The notes: generated by a model not told the origin, from the sequence alone. A stretch of DNA of 64,000 nt from Adiantum capillus-veneris (GCA_014529385.2 CM043958.1:82085525-82149524), one strand, 5' to 3'; positions 49,021 to 62,324 are shown, counted from the first letter of the stretch. Numbers and translations: made by a program.

Positions 49021-51541
49021 ATGGCTGACAATAATCAAGAGAGTAGAATGAACATTGATAGCTTTGATTTTGCACATGAAGGTGCTAATGATGATGCTCC
49101 CATGTTTGTGAATTATCTCGTCACTAGGTTGCAACAAGCTATGGGCAACCCTGTTTTGCAAGCCGAAGTTACTCAACAACTTCGTGCTTATGGAATTTCC
49201 CTTCCTCTCCCAAAGGGGAGAGAGCTTAGGAGGCCTCTTAAAGAGACCCCCAAAAGAAGACTCTCTCCCATTCGAGAGGAGGAATCCAAAGAGAAAGAAA
49301 GCAATGACAGTCTAAGTTCTTCTTAAGATGTGGCTCCACAAAGACGGCAGTCTAGACGATCGCCTACTCCTCCCAAGAGGAAAAGAGCAACCCATAGTCC
49401 TTCTCCTCATCACTCTGAAAGGCAAGAGAGGAAACAAAGGAAGAAAAGGGCTAGGAAGAGGTCACCCTCTTCTCCTTGTTCTTCACCTTCCTCATCTTCC
49501 GATGAAAGTTATGGCTATTCTCCTAGAGAATACAAGAGGGGAGGACATCGCAAATCATTTCCTGCATGGCGAAGGTCACAAAAGCTAAAGAAGTTCAAGG
49601 AGGGAGGAAAGAGTATCTCTTTTCTCACCTATGATGGCACCTTTGGTGCTACCAACAAAGTGTTGGCCTTCATCCAACAATTTGATACGGACTTTGGGGA
49701 CGAGGGCTTCACAGAGTACTCCAAGCTACGCCATGTAGCTATGTACTTCCAAAAATCAGCTCGTCAATGGTGGGCTAGGCTTCGTGGCAATGGAGAAGCC
49801 CCAAAGACACGGAAAACTCTACGAGTTTCCATCATGAAGCAATTTCTTCCAAGTGATACTAAAGATAAAGTTCTTACCGAATGGCGCTGCTTGAAGCTTC
49901 TCTCTCATGAGTCTATCAACAAGTATGTAGACAAGTTTTGGGATTTACATCTCAAAGCTACTGTCTTTCAAAAGATAGACTTTGCCGAGCAAAGACAGCA
50001 ATTCTGTGCGGGATTACCTGAAGAGATGGCCGAATACATCAACTCTCAACGGTCCGGTACTATTACCGAAGTAATCCACCACACCATGGTTGCTTCACGC
50101 ATCAATTTCCATCAAGGGGCTAGACGTAATGTCAAGCCCATGGAAAACAAAGATAAAAATGATGCAAAGGGGAAATCCAATGCTCAAAATAATTCCCAAG
50201 GCACTTCCAACAACAACAATAACAACAACAACAATCGGTCCAAGGAGAAGGGAGTTTACAAAGGTAAAAACAAACTCTCTCCTGAAGAGCTTGAAGCTTT
50301 TCGCAAGGACCATAAGTGTTTCAAGTGTGGGGAGCAAGGACATGGCTATCGTTCTTGCCCCAAGAAGAATACTCGCAATGAGACTCTTAGGGCTTCCACC
50401 ATCGAAGCTCCAAAAGAGGATGCTCATTGCAAAGGATCATCACTTTCCTATGCGTGGGGAAAGGTAAGAGAGCATGATGCCTTCATCTTGTTTGACCCAG
50501 GCTCTACTCTCAACTTCATATCAATAGAGTTGGCCACTAAGTTGGGCATTCAAGCTTTTGAGATGGGAGATATAGTAACAGCTGATGCAGCTTTCAAGGG
50601 ACAACAAGCCTCCGTTACTCCCTTGATTGGGAAGTTGAGGCTTCATGTCCAAAGCTATGTCGACAAAGAAGACTTCTTCATCTCTCCTCTCCAACATCAG
50701 GATGTTATCCTAGGGACACCATGGTTTGATCACATGGCTGCCAACATGAAGTTCTCTGAAAGGAGAATTTACTTCACCTACATGGGAAAGAACATGTATA
50801 TAGATGCTAGTGAGCGTGGTCGCACTATTCCACTTGTAAATCCTCTTTCTTTTGATAAATCAATGAAGAGCTCAGTTTCTGCGTACATGATTTATGTCAA
50901 AGAGTCTCTAAAAGCTAATAATGTTTCATCAAATGAAAATGATAGGAATCAAGAAGAGTTAGACTTGTCTACTTTTCTAAAAGGCTTCCAAGATGTGTTC
51001 ATCGATGATATCCCTATGGACCTACCTCCAAAACGAGGGGATGATGACCATCGTATTGAGCTCCTTCCAGGAAGCTCACCGCCTAACAAACCTCCTTATC
51101 GAGTCTCACAAGCTCAACAAGAGGAGATTATGAGGCAAGTACAGGAATTGGTAGACAAAGGGATGGTGAGGCCTAGTTCCTCTCCCTTTTGTTCTCCAGT
51201 AAAGAAAGATGGTACATACCGTATGTGTGTGGACTATCGAGCACTAAACCATATCACTATCAAAAACAGATTTCCCGTGCCTCGGGTAGAAGATCTGTTT
51301 GATAAGCTACAAGGCTCTACCTACTTTAGTAGGATTGACCTTAAGAGTGGCTATCATCAAATAAGGATAGTGGATGAAGATATCCTAAAGACCGCGTTTC
51401 GCACAACATTTGGTCTTTATGAATATCTAGTCATGCCTTTTGGCTTGACTAATACACCAGCTACTTTCAATCGTCTCATGGAGAAAATTTTTAGACCATA
51501 TCGTAAATTCACTGGAGTGTTCTTTGATGATATCATCATCT

Positions 51542-51733
51542 CGAAGGAGTACGAGCGGAAGCGCGACGCGAGAGAGAGTGCGAGAAGAAGAGCACGACGA
51601 TATGGTGAACTCGCTCTACTGTAATGTGTAGAGCATAGTGAGTTCTTATTAGGTTTTTACAAAAGAATATGTGTACATACTTGGCGGCCCGCCCACTTAC
51701 CTGGGCGACCACATTGGGCTTTATACCCCAACA
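51542..51733 (-). repeat. 3' LTR of the copia element
   Basis: 192 bp, nearly identical to 58884-59075. The outermost base (51542) is C where the other LTR has T, so the terminal TG has mutated. Confidence 0.92.
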
Positions 51734-51758
51734 ACCTCCCACATAAAGCCCAATGTGG
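51709..51758. repeat. perfect 15-bp inverted repeat across the copia PPT/LTR junction
   Basis: CCACATTGGGCTTTA (51709-51723) and TAAAGCCCAATGTGG (51744-51758) are perfectly complementary with a 20-nt spacer that contains the LTR edge and the polypurine tract. Confidence 0.95.
51734..51743 (-). promoter_or_regulatory. copia polypurine tract
   Basis: In element sense TGTGGGAGGT directly precedes the 3' LTR (TGTTGGGG). This is the expected place for plus-strand priming. Confidence 0.7.
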
Positions 51759-53768
51759 TACTTTAAGTGTGAGAGAAGCTACTATACAAGCTACTATACA
51801 AGAGATGTAAAGAAGTGATGTACTACCCTACACCTAACTGCTTGCGAAAATGCGCAAAGCTCTCTGAGGGAAGTCCTTTTGTAAGTAGATCAACAGGATT
51901 TTCTGTGGTGTGAACTTTGACAAGCTGAAGTTGCTTATCCTCGAGCATTTTCCTGATGAAATGATACTTCACATCCACATGCTTTGTCTTTGAGTGATAA
52001 ACTGGATTGCGAGCCAATTGTATAGCACTTTGACTATCACAATATAACACAGGCATCTCTTCTTTGATTCCCAAATCTGTTACTAGTCGATTAAGCCAAA
52101 TTGATTCTTTGCATGCCTCTGATGCTGCAACATATTCAGCCTCTGTAGTAGACGAAGTAACACAATCTTGTAATCTAGAACGCCATGATACTGCTCCACC
52201 AGCCAATGTAAAGACATACCCTGACGTAGACCTTCGGTTGTCTAAGTCACCTGCATAATCTGAGTCTGTAAAACCCTTTACACTTAGCTCCTGACTCCCA
52301 TAGCATATACGCATACTCTTTGTAGCTTTCAGGTATCTCAATATTCCTTTCACTGCCTCCCAATGTTTCTTGCCTGGGTTGGACATATATCGACTTACTA
52401 CTCCCACTGCAAATGCAATGTCTGGGCGAGTAGCAATCATTGCATACATCAAACTACCCACTGCAGACGCATATGGAATTTTATCCATTTCAGCCTGTTC
52501 TTCCTCAGACACAGGACAATCTTGTTTGCTAAGTTTCACATATGGTGGCAATGGAACACTCAATCCCTTCTCCATATTGAAACGTTGCAAAACCTTGTCA
52601 ATATACTTTGTTTGAGATAACCAAATCAACTTCTTTGATCTGTCTCTCTCAATGCGCATACCAAGTATATGACTTGCCTCACCCATGTCTTTCATGTCAA
52701 ACGATTTTGCCATCTTTGACTTCAAAGCTGAAATTTCTTCCAAGTGCTTGCCAGCAATCAACATGTCATCCACATACAAAATAAGGATCAGCCAACTGCC
52801 ATCCTTAGCCTTCTTTGTATATAGACAGTGATCGAACTCACTACGTTTGTAGCCTTGAGAAAGCATAAACTTGTGGAATTTATGGTACCATGCCCTCGGT
52901 GATTGTTTTAAGCCATAAAGACTCTTTAACAACTGGCATACCCAATCTTCCTTGCCTTTCTCAACAAACCCTTCTGCTGCTGCATGTAAATTTCCACATC
53001 TAAATCACTATGCAAGAACGCTGTCTTGACATCCATTTGGTGCAACACCAAATCTAATATGGCAACCAATGCAAGAAAGCATCTCAATGTAGTCATCTTG
53101 ACCACCGGAGAGAAGACTTCATCAAAGTCAATGCCTTGTTCTTGCTTAAAGCCCTTGGCAACAAGCCTTGCTTTGTACTTTGGCTGACTATCATGAGCGG
53201 TGATCTTATACCTGTAAACCCATTTACAAGGTAGATCCTTTTTGCCCCGTGGTAATTTAACTAGCTTCCATGTATGGTTTTTATGCAGAGCTGTCATCTC
53301 TGACTGCATGGCCAATTGCCAATTCCCGGAGTCCTTCATTTGCCTTGCTTCCTTGTAACATGAAGGCTCATTGCAATCAGTCAACATGACATAATTCATA
53401 GATGGAACAAACCTATCAGGAGGTCGCGTGACACGTCCAGATCTACGCACAATAGGTGGCTCAGGCTCAGCCACAACCTGTGGTTCCACTCTATCCTGTC
53501 CTTGCTCCTCTTGAGCCCTGACATTTTGTCTTGCACGTGCAGGTCCATCTTCTTGGAAGACAACTCTTCTAATCTCCTCAACCCGCTCTGGTTTAAAATG
53601 ATATTTGGATTCATTAAAGTGAACATCATTGCTGCGGACAACCTTTCTGGATTCGGGATCCCAAAGTCTGTACCCCATCTCACCAGAATTACCATAGCTT
53701 AGAAAGATGCACTTTCTACTCTTTGGCTCAAGTTTGTTCCTAAATTCCTTTGGAACGTGAGTATATGC

Positions 53769-53907
53769 TGAGAGCGGATTTTTTGAGATGGGGCTCAACT
53801 CAAGGCTCCCACCAGACAACCACTCCGTGAGACCCTACACACGCATATTTCTTAGGGGCACCACTCTCTTTTATGGAGAAAGAAAGAAACCAAAACAAAC
53901 CATATAA

Positions 53908-53958
<51 letters not shown>

Positions 53959-55755
53959 TCCTTATGTGCTTCAACACAAAATGTCCTTCAACCATTCAAC
54001 ACACACTCCTTAAGCAATCCCTTTGAACACTGCACAAACTCACATGTAAAGATTGACCTTCACCATATTAGTGCTCATATACTTCTAAGAAAAGCAAGCA
54101 CAAAACCTCAAAACTCAAAACACCATAATGCACAAATACTTGACAACTCCTTTCCTTTCCCAAAAGAAGAGACTACTTACACACATAAGGCGGCATGCAT
54201 AGAGAGCTCTTCTCCATCTATGCAGCCCCAAGACTTACTTACACACAATATAAGGAGAGAAGCCAAGCAAATAGACACCATGGTGCACAAAAACTTTCTG
54301 AACAAACAAGCAACCCAATGAGCACAAAATATGATAGCTGCCAAGATATGCTTACCAATTTTACATGCGTTTAGAGCAAAAGTGTGACGACGACACCCCA
54401 ATTGCAACAATTTGTTGATCAAACCATGAGATAGATCATTGAACTTGATATTCTTGCTCTCATATAGAATCTACAATCCTTATTTAGGGATGAGTATGGT
54501 AAGAGCAAGAGAATGGTAGCAATAGCATATTGATGCTCTCTCTATGGTGCCGCTTATGATAGCGAGCTTAGGAAATGGATAGGGAGACAAGAGGAGAGAG
54601 AGATTAGGGCTTCCCTAACCTTAGAGGAGCTTATTTGCAGCAATGGAGTAGGTGTGTGTATTTTTGTGCTTGCCAAAGGGTCTTTTTATAGTTGTACAAG
54701 ACCTTGGGTTAGGTTAAACTTGACTAGGGTAGGTAATTAACCATAGTTAGGTTCCCTTTTGACCATTCCTTCAATTATGCAAATAAGGGACTTATTTTTT
54801 CATTAAAAATAGCCTTTTAAGTCGTGGAGTCTCCATAAGGGTTGATAATGTATGTGGGCCCCACCATGATGTCCCTCCAGTGGCTCCTGCAGAGTGTTCC
54901 CATCTTGTTTGTTGTGTCTCTAGAAGCATCTTGAGCCGACCCCTCCACATGCAAGTGGTTTTTAACTCTCCATTGGTATTTTAGAATGTTGGAGAAGTCA
55001 AGAAAACTTTTCACCTTTGTGGTTTGCCTGATTGTAACTTTGACCTGCAGTAACAGTGTCCGCAGCACCTTGTTTTCACCATAACTTTCAGTCTGTAACT
55101 CAGAATTGGGTGCTGTAAAAGGCAAAGTTGACCTTCTCAAAGTGTTTAAACTGATTTTGGAGTGTTCCTCAAGTATACCCACGAGCTAAGGCGTTCAAGA
55201 TGCATCCAAAACACCTTTTGAACCAAGTCTCCTTGTAGGGGGCCCTTTAGCATGCATCCAAGGTGTAGCATGCTTTTTCAAAAGAGAATCCACCTTAAAC
55301 AAATGAGGTAGGCTCCAATGAAGTTTGATTTATTGGGGATATACATTATATTTAAGATTTGTTGACCAACACAAGTAAATGATCCAAGAGTTGGGTCACA
55401 TAGTGGTGGGAAAGGGAAGGCCTACAAGGTTAACCCTACCCTTGAGAGAAGATGGGTAAGATAAGTGCCCATAAATTATGAGATGTAGATAGCTATTTAA
55501 ATTAGTAAAGGTAATTAGTTAAAAGAATATGCAGTAAAAAAACTAGGAGAGTAGAATTAAGTTTACTATTTACATTTAGCATGAAGAGAGAAATATGATG
55601 TGAATGCATAAAGATCTAAGAAGGGTAAGGTGTTTGTATAGAAAAAGGCTATTACGGAAAGAGAGAATGAACACTATGTTAAAACTTTGATAAAAAATAT
55701 ATACATTTGAGTAGAAATGTAGTTCAAATGCAAGGTTACCATTTAACGCTACTCA
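53769..55755 (-). mobile_element. solo-LTR-like insertion inside the copia pol
   Basis: 1,987 bp, begins TGAGAGCGG and ends CGCTACTCA on the + strand, so it has TG...CA ends that are also near-inverted repeats. Flanks share ATGC (53765-53768 and 55756-55759), a 4-bp duplication. No coding content. In minus orientation a TATA box (ACTATAAAAAGACCC near 54675-54690) suggests an LTR promoter. A non-autonomous DNA element with short inverted ends is the alternative. Confidence 0.65.
53911..53956. repeat. (AC)n microsatellite
   Basis: About 46 bp of AC within the solo-LTR-like insert. Confidence 0.95.
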
Positions 55756-57787
55756 ATGCCTCATAGCCAAAGACTCTGAGATGCTTGTATGAGGGCATTT
55801 TGCCTGAGCATACCATCTCTGGTACTGAATCCTTCTGCAAAACCTTGTTAGGAGATCTATTTACAAGATGAACAGTTGTTGATACAGCTTCAACCCAAAA
55901 CCCATTTGGCAGCTGTGCATTAGACAACATACTTCTGACCTTCTCTTGTATGGTCCTATTCATCCTCTCAGCAACACCATTTTGAGGAGGATTGTAAGGA
56001 GCAGTAAGTTCACGTTTTATACCTTTTGACTCACAAAAGTCCTGAAAGGCCTTTGAAACATACTCTCCACCATTGTCAGTGCGTAAGCATTTAAGCTTCT
56101 TGCCACTCTGATTCTCCACAAGTGTCACAAACGTTTTGAAAACACTAAACGCTTCATCCTTGTGCTTGAGAAAGTAAACCCATACTTTCCTCGAGTAATC
56201 ATCTATAAATGTCATAAAGTAAGAAGCTCCCCCTAGAGATAGGTTAGGCATAGGTCCACACAAATCACTATGAACAAGTGCCAACTGTGTATCTCTTCTA
56301 CTGCTTCTATGCTTATGTGGCTGCTGTGTTTGCTTACCATACAGACAATGTTCATAGAATTCAAAATCATTAAATGAAAAGCCAGGCAAATAACCAGAAC
56401 GAGACAAGATTTCCATTCCCTTCTTGGACATATGTCCTAACCGGCTATGCCACAAAGAAACGTTCGGCTGCTCGGTTACATTGATTACATTTTTAGAGAC
56501 ATTTGATACATAAATCATGTAAAGTCCTCCAGACTTTACTCCATGTGCTACTGTCATAGAACCCTTGGATATCTTCCACATGTTCTGTCCAAAAGTGGTG
56601 ACGTAGCCAGCATCATCAAGTAAACCTGTGCTGATCAAGCTCTTTGTAATTGCGGGAACATGTCTCACATTCTTCAACGTGAAAGAAGAGCCATTCTGAA
56701 ACTTCAATTGAACATCTCCAACACCTAAGATCTCACATGTCTGCCCATTGCCTAGCCGAACATGATCTTTAGTGGTCACATAAGAAGTAAACCACTCCTT
56801 GTTTGGAGACACATGAAGTGATGCCCCTGAGTCTATAATCCAGTCACTCAGTGCATTTCCATCAGATGCTGTAAGAAGAGCTGAGTCCATTGTATTCTTC
56901 AAGAAGTAGATGTCTCCTGACACTAGATTGTCATCCTCTGCAACAATGTTTGTCACATTTATTGCTTGAATCTTCACTGAGGACTTGTTCTTCTCACCAT
57001 GGTCTTCAGCTTTCTCTTTGCATTTTTCTGCTTTCCATTCTCTGCAATCTCTTTTCATGTGACCCTTCTTGCCACAATGGTAGCATTCTATGTCACTCTT
57101 GCCTTTAGCACTGCGGGACTTGCTACGAGAATGATTCCTCTTTCCACCTTTGTACTTTTCTTTGGTCCTTCCCCTGACAACTAAGGCTGTTCCTTTGCCT
57201 TTGTCCATTGTCTTTCTATTGGTTTCTTCAGTAAGTAGACTTCCTTCTATACCTGCTATGTTCAAACCATCTGGAGGTGCAGAATTACTCAAAGCTGTGC
57301 GAAAAGTGTCCCAACTTTCCGGCAATGTGATCAACAGGAACATAGCTCTAATAGGTTCATCAAACTTGACACCTTGAGCTGACAACTGACTATAGATTGT
57401 GTTGAATTCATTCAGATGATTGGACATAGGTGTTCCTTCTTTCATCTTCAAGTCAATAAGCTTCTTAGGCCAGTATACCTGTGAAGCTGCACTCTGCTTC
57501 TTATAAAGATCACTCAGCTTTAACCATGCTTGATAAGCCGACATCTCGTCTGCTACATTGAAGTAAACGCTTTCTGCCAAAGTCAGCATAATGGTAGAAA
57601 GTGCCAATTCATCCATTTCGCTCCATTCATCTTCGTCCATATCTTCTGGTTTTATCCCCTTGAGCTTTATAGGTTTTATCTGCTTCTTTTGTACCAACAC
57701 GTGCCAAATGTGCTTCTTCCACAATGGGAAATTGGTTCCATCCAGCTTCTTGATATTGTAAAGAGCAGTGTCCTGTGATCCAGCCAT

Positions 57788-58869
57788 AGCTACCCTTCAC
57801 AGTGGTTTACTTTCTTGGGAAAAATTCGGCAGAGTTTCCCCTGTAAATTGACCTCTGAACCAATATCAACCTGTCAAATGAACCAAGAAAGCTTCAGATT
57901 CTGCATAAATTTTGGCAGAGTCTCCTTTGTAAAATGGCTTTGATGTACTCAAAAAACAGACCAAAAACAGCTCACAAAACACTGTCTCTCTGACATTGTA
58001 AGCTGCGGGTAAACCTGTCCTGCACCTGTACTGTCTCTCACTGTCCATTCACTGTCCTGTAAGCATAGACTGCGACAATGCCTCAACGGCAGTAAAGCAA
58101 AGATGCAATCCCAACTGTCTAACTCACAGTCAATACATCCTAGCTGCCTATCTAAGGGTGTTCGAGGGATCGCTCCAAGACCTGTATCACGGAAAGGATC
58201 TCAACATTCGAGAATCCCCTAGCTCAATAAAACCTCACTCGACCCTCAACAAAGGCTGCAGTAAATCTGACAGTACATAGACTTCCCACAAAGTCATACA
58301 TACACAAATTTCCCACTGTATGCTGTAACCGCTGCGGCGGTTGTTTGCTGCGTGACTCACAGCCAGCAAACCGTCAACAGACATACATCATCTCTGACAA
58401 TACATCCCATGTGGAAGTACCTGCAATGTCAGGATGAAATTTGGAATATCAAGCAGCAAACACAAGCTACTTGATGAACTAGTGGATATCGCCTACAGTC
58501 TGTGTGTAGATGCGCCCGTGTCGTATGTGACACGCCTCCAAGAACTGTGAGCCGTCCTTCGATGTGTAGACAGCCACAAATCAACACTCTGGGAGTGTCG
58601 ATATCCTCAGCACCTGCAGTCGTAGGCCGAAAATCCCAAATTTGCAGAGTCGGATCTGCACCCGTCGAGACCACGTAGTCGAAAATGGCCTGCGCAGACC
58701 TTTGTTGAAGCCGAACGGTGGCCGAGATGACCTCAGAATGAAATTCTGACAACACCAAGCCCCTTGGGCTTTCCCACGAGATTTGGGGCCGTGTCTTCGC
58801 TTGTCAAATTTCACTCCAATCTGAGCTGGTGACTCTAGCCTCCTGCAGTGCTGCCCCGAGCCTCGATCT
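57788..58869 (-). other. copia 5' leader
   Basis: About 1.1 kb between the PBS and the gag start, unusually long beside the 192-bp LTRs. No conserved ORF is seen. Confidence 0.6.
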
Positions 58870-58883
58870 GCTCTGATACCAAT
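58870..58883 (-). promoter_or_regulatory. copia primer binding site (initiator Met tRNA)
   Basis: In element sense ATTGGTATCAGAGC directly follows the LTR end CTCCTTCA. Confidence 0.93.
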
Positions 58884-59075
58884 TGAAGGAGTACGAGCGG
58901 AAGTGCGATGCGAGAGAGAGTGCGAGAAGAAGAGCACGACGATATGGTGAACTCGCTCTACTGTAATGTGTAGAGCATAGTGAGTTCTTATTAGGTTTTT
59001 ACAAAAGAATATGTGTACATACCTGGCGGCCCGCCCACTTACCTGGGCGACCACATTGGGCTTTATACCCCAACA
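58884..59075 (-). repeat. 5' LTR of the copia element
   Basis: 192 bp, in element sense from TGTTGGGG to CTCCTTCA. Differs from the 3' LTR by only a few bases, indicating a recent insertion. Confidence 0.93.
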
Positions 59076-61338
59076 CATCTACTCCAAGTCTTTGGAGGAA
59101 CATAAGCAACATCTCCAAGTGATTTTTCAAGCCTTGAGGAAGAACAAACTTTTTCTCAACCAAAAGAAAAGTGAATTCTTCCTTCGAGAGATTCAATATC
59201 TAGGTCATATTATCTCTCACGATGGTATTCGTATGGATCCATCAAAGTTAGAGGTAATAAAATCATGGCCTAACCCAAGGAATCTACATGAGCTAAGAAG
59301 CTTTATTGGTATGTGTGCATACTATAGACGCTTAATAGCAAAATTCTCTCAAGTAGCAGGACCACTACACGACTTAACAAAGAAGAACGTTAAGTTTGTA
59401 TGGACTGCTAAGGAGCAAAATACTTTTGAAAAACTCAAAGAGAAGCTTACTTCCCAACCAGTCCTCGTGCTTCCGGATCTCTCAAAGCCATTTGAGGTCC
59501 AATGTGATGCGTGTGGTGATTTCCTTGGAGCGGTTTTGCTTCAAGAAGGGCATGCCATAGCATATGAGAACCGAAGGCTAAATAGTGATGAACGAGTCTT
59601 GGGCATTTATGAGAAAGAGCTTTTAGCTGTTCTACATGCCCTAAACACATGGAAGCACTACCTATTGGGGACTCCATTTATCCTACGAACCGACCACCAA
59701 AGTCTCAAGTATTTCATGACGCAAACCAAGCTTTCCGACAAACAAATGAGGTGGGCAAATTTTCTTTCGCAATTTAATTTCCATATTGCTCACATAGCTG
59801 GTAAGTACAATCAAGTTGCCGATGCACTTTCACGACGACCAAAAGTTAATGCGGTGTCTATAGCTACTCACAATGATCTATCCTCTATGATAGATGAGTA
59901 TGCTACTGACCCTGACTTTAGAGATATAATGTCAGCCCTTGCTTTGGGGAAGAAAGAGGAACCATTCACCTTGCAGGATGGTTATCTTCTCCACGGCAAT
60001 AGGCTATGTGTTATCCATTCCCTTCGTGAGAAGGTTATGTATGAATCCCATGCTCCTCCATATGCAGGGCATAGAGGTATTCAACCTACTCTCCGAGGAG
60101 TAGAGACGTATTTCTATTGGCCTACCATGAAAGTGGACATACAAGAGTATGTTTCAAAATGTGTAGTATGCCAAAAGACCAAGTATGATAGAGGGAAGCA
60201 ACCTGGATTACTCCAGCCATTGCCTATTCCAAATTCACCATGGGAGAGTATATCCATGGATTTCATCTTTGGATTACCCAAGCCTATCCATGGGAATACA
60301 GGAATATGGACAATAGTCGACAGGTTTAGCAAGCAAGCACATTTTATTCCTGTCAAAAAGACTATTAAGGCACATCAAATGGCAACTCTCTTCATATCTC
60401 AGATTTTCAAGCACCATGGATTACCCACATCCATCGTGTCAGATAGAGATCCTAGAATGACCAGTAATTTCTGGAAAGGTCTCTTTGAAAATCTAGGAAC
60501 AAGATTGAATTTCTCCTCGGCCTATCACCCACAAACGGATGGCCAAAGTGAGACAGCCAATCTTACGATACTCGATCTACTCAAGACTTATGTTATCGAA
60601 GTAGATCAACGCTCACAATGGGAAAAGTATTTACCTCTAGTAGAGTATGCCTACAATAATACTGTTCATACTTCTACGGAGAAAGCACCTTTCGAGATCA
60701 TAGAGGGAAGACCTAAAAGTCCCTTGCTACTCAAAGTACATGGGAAGATCTTCGCCGCCAATGAGTATAGCCGTGACCTACAAGAATCTTTTCAAAAGAT
60801 TAGGGAGGCTATAGCCATCTCTCGACAAAGACAAAAAGCTGTTGCTGATAAGCACAGAAGAGCCTTAATGTTCAAAGAAAATGATTGGGTCTTACTCAAG
60901 TTTCCTAAGGCTCGATTAAGGTAAACGACGGGCAAAAATCCTACGGGCCATCAAAAGTATTATGCTAAACTAGCAAAAAGATACTATGGTCCTTTCCAAA
61001 TCTTGAAGCCCATCAATGAGACGGCTTATCAACTCAAGTTTCCCAACCATTGGCTTATACACAATGCCTTTCATGTAAGCCTACTTAAGCCCTACAAAGG
61101 AGAGCCACCAACTGAACCGATTGTTGAAGACCCTCCCGAAGTTGAAGACCAAGAAGAGGTGCTACAACCCGAAGCTGTCCTTCGGCATGAAGACAAGGTA
61201 CTACGACATGGTAAGATAATCCGACGGTATCTTATTAAGTTCAAAAATTATCCTTTTGAAGATGCTAGATGGATGCAAGGAGTACAACTTAAGGATAGTA
61301 TGAACCTTGTCAATGTTTACAATGCTACATTAGAGTAA

Positions 61339-61683
61339 GCAAATGTACAAATTTCTTTTAAATGACTCATGTTTTTGTCTTATAAGAGTAGTCCTCTTTT
61401 TAATTGTGCACAAATTTAACTAGTATGCATGCTTAGAATCATGTTTGTGATGACGACGTCTTTCAAACACCAAGTAGAATTTGTCACTCTACTTTGGGAG
61501 AATGAAATGGACTAAAGAGCAGACATGCTTGCGGCAGATATGTCTCCTAAGCACCAAATGGATTAGTCATCCATCTTGGAAAGATGTCGTAGGGTAAAAA
61601 AGAGATCCTCTACCCGCTAAGTACGATTGACTAATGACTAAGGCTTTATCTCTTCTACCTCATAGTCGAGGACGACTATGATT
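61339..61683 (+). other. gypsy 3' untranslated region
   Basis: About 345 bp between the end of pol and the polypurine tract, without an open frame. Confidence 0.6.
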
Positions 61684-61698
61684 TCAAGAGAGAGATAA
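61684..61698 (+). promoter_or_regulatory. gypsy polypurine tract
   Basis: TCAAGAGAGAGATAA directly before the 3' LTR start (TGTCATAAAA). Confidence 0.75.
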
Positions 61699-62261
61699 TG
61701 TCATAAAATCTAATATCTAACCAACCCAAATGATTTTCTTATATTAAATTGATCACTTAATGTGGGAGAATAAACGGGAACAAGTGTTAAGATATAGATA
61801 TGTGCTTATAGATCTATCTCAACACGGGGCCAATAGTAAAGGGACCCAAATGGGAGATGGTCTATCAAGAGCAAGGCTAACCAATGGAGCATAAGACCTT
61901 AGGGTTAGCTTCATTGAAGACCTCCAATAATGTGTGTAAAAGTCCTTTGACCTTAGGTAAGCTAGGGCTGAGCTTGAGGTGGGAACCCGGCCCAAACTCG
62001 ATGTGCTTGTCGTGCTTGTCCTGCTTAAGGTGCTTGTCATGCTTGAGGTGCTTGACTAGCTGCATGCTTGAGGTGCTTGACTTGGTGCATGATTAAGGTG
62101 CTTGAGGTGCCTTGAGAAGCTTGCCTGAGATGCTTGTGGGAACACCCCCTACTTCAAGTGCTTAGTCATGCTTGATGACTAAGGGGCTTGCTCATCCAAA
62201 GTCAAAAAGATCCCTACAAGGAGGGGGGCGAGCCTACAAGGCGGGGGGGGGGATGAGAGAG

Positions 62262-62324
<63 letters not shown>

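Larger units (their letters stand above)
51823..57787 (-). pseudogene. copia gag-pol, inactivated
   Basis: 55756-57787: gag (FPLWKKHIWHVLVQKKQI), knuckle CYHCGKKGHMKRDC, protease WIIDSGASLHVSPN, the pre-integrase HSRLGHMSKKGMEIL, and the integrase core with DLCGPM, DDYSRKVWVYF, TDNGGEY and GVAERMNRTIQ. The frame is broken at FGYEA by the 53769-55755 insert and resumes with YTHVPKEFRNKLEP. 52926-53768 holds the RT start (WVYRYKITAHDSQPKYKARL, MDVKTAFLHSDLD). A one-base frameshift near 52975 leads to 51823-52932 (LLKSLYGLKQSPRAWYHKF region, LILYVDDMLIAG, RNase H FTDSDYAGDLDNRRSTSGY). Integrase before RT is the copia order. Without the insert and the frameshift it would be close to intact, so it is fairly young. 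Confidence 0.92.
51542..59075 (-). mobile_element. Ty1/copia element nested in the gypsy RT
   Basis: 7,534 bp with 192-bp LTRs at each end and a 5-bp target duplication CATCT (51537-51541 and 59076-59080). It splits the gypsy FDDIII/YS codons. Minus strand: leader, gag, protease, integrase, RT, RNase H. It carries a 1,987-bp insertion of its own (53769-55755). Confidence 0.95.
49021..61338 (+). pseudogene. gypsy gag-pol with chromodomain, broken by two stops and a copia insertion
   Basis: Starts ATG at 49021 (MADNNQESRMNIDSF). An in-frame TAA at 49324-49326 is followed by continued homology from 49330 ([15 protein letters not shown]), an Arg/Ser/Lys-rich segment, the gag core ([11 protein letters not shown]), a knuckle [14 protein letters not shown], protease [12 protein letters not shown] and RT ([21 protein letters not shown]). 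The copia element splits RT after 51541. The frame resumes at 59076 with the RT thumb, RNase H (VQCDACGDFLGAVL, RTDHQSLKYF), integrase (CVVCQKTKYDRGKQP, SMDFIFGLP, YHPQTDGQSETAN). A TAA at 60922-60924 precedes the C-terminus, which ends in a chromodomain-like stretch (YLIKFKNYPFEDARWM, about 61230-61275) that in this clade directs integration to marked chromatin. Not functional. Confidence 0.9.

Noticed and set aside
58429-58758. Open frame of 109 codons in the copia leader as an extra gene
   Set aside because: It lies in the leader between PBS and gag, without recognisable motif.
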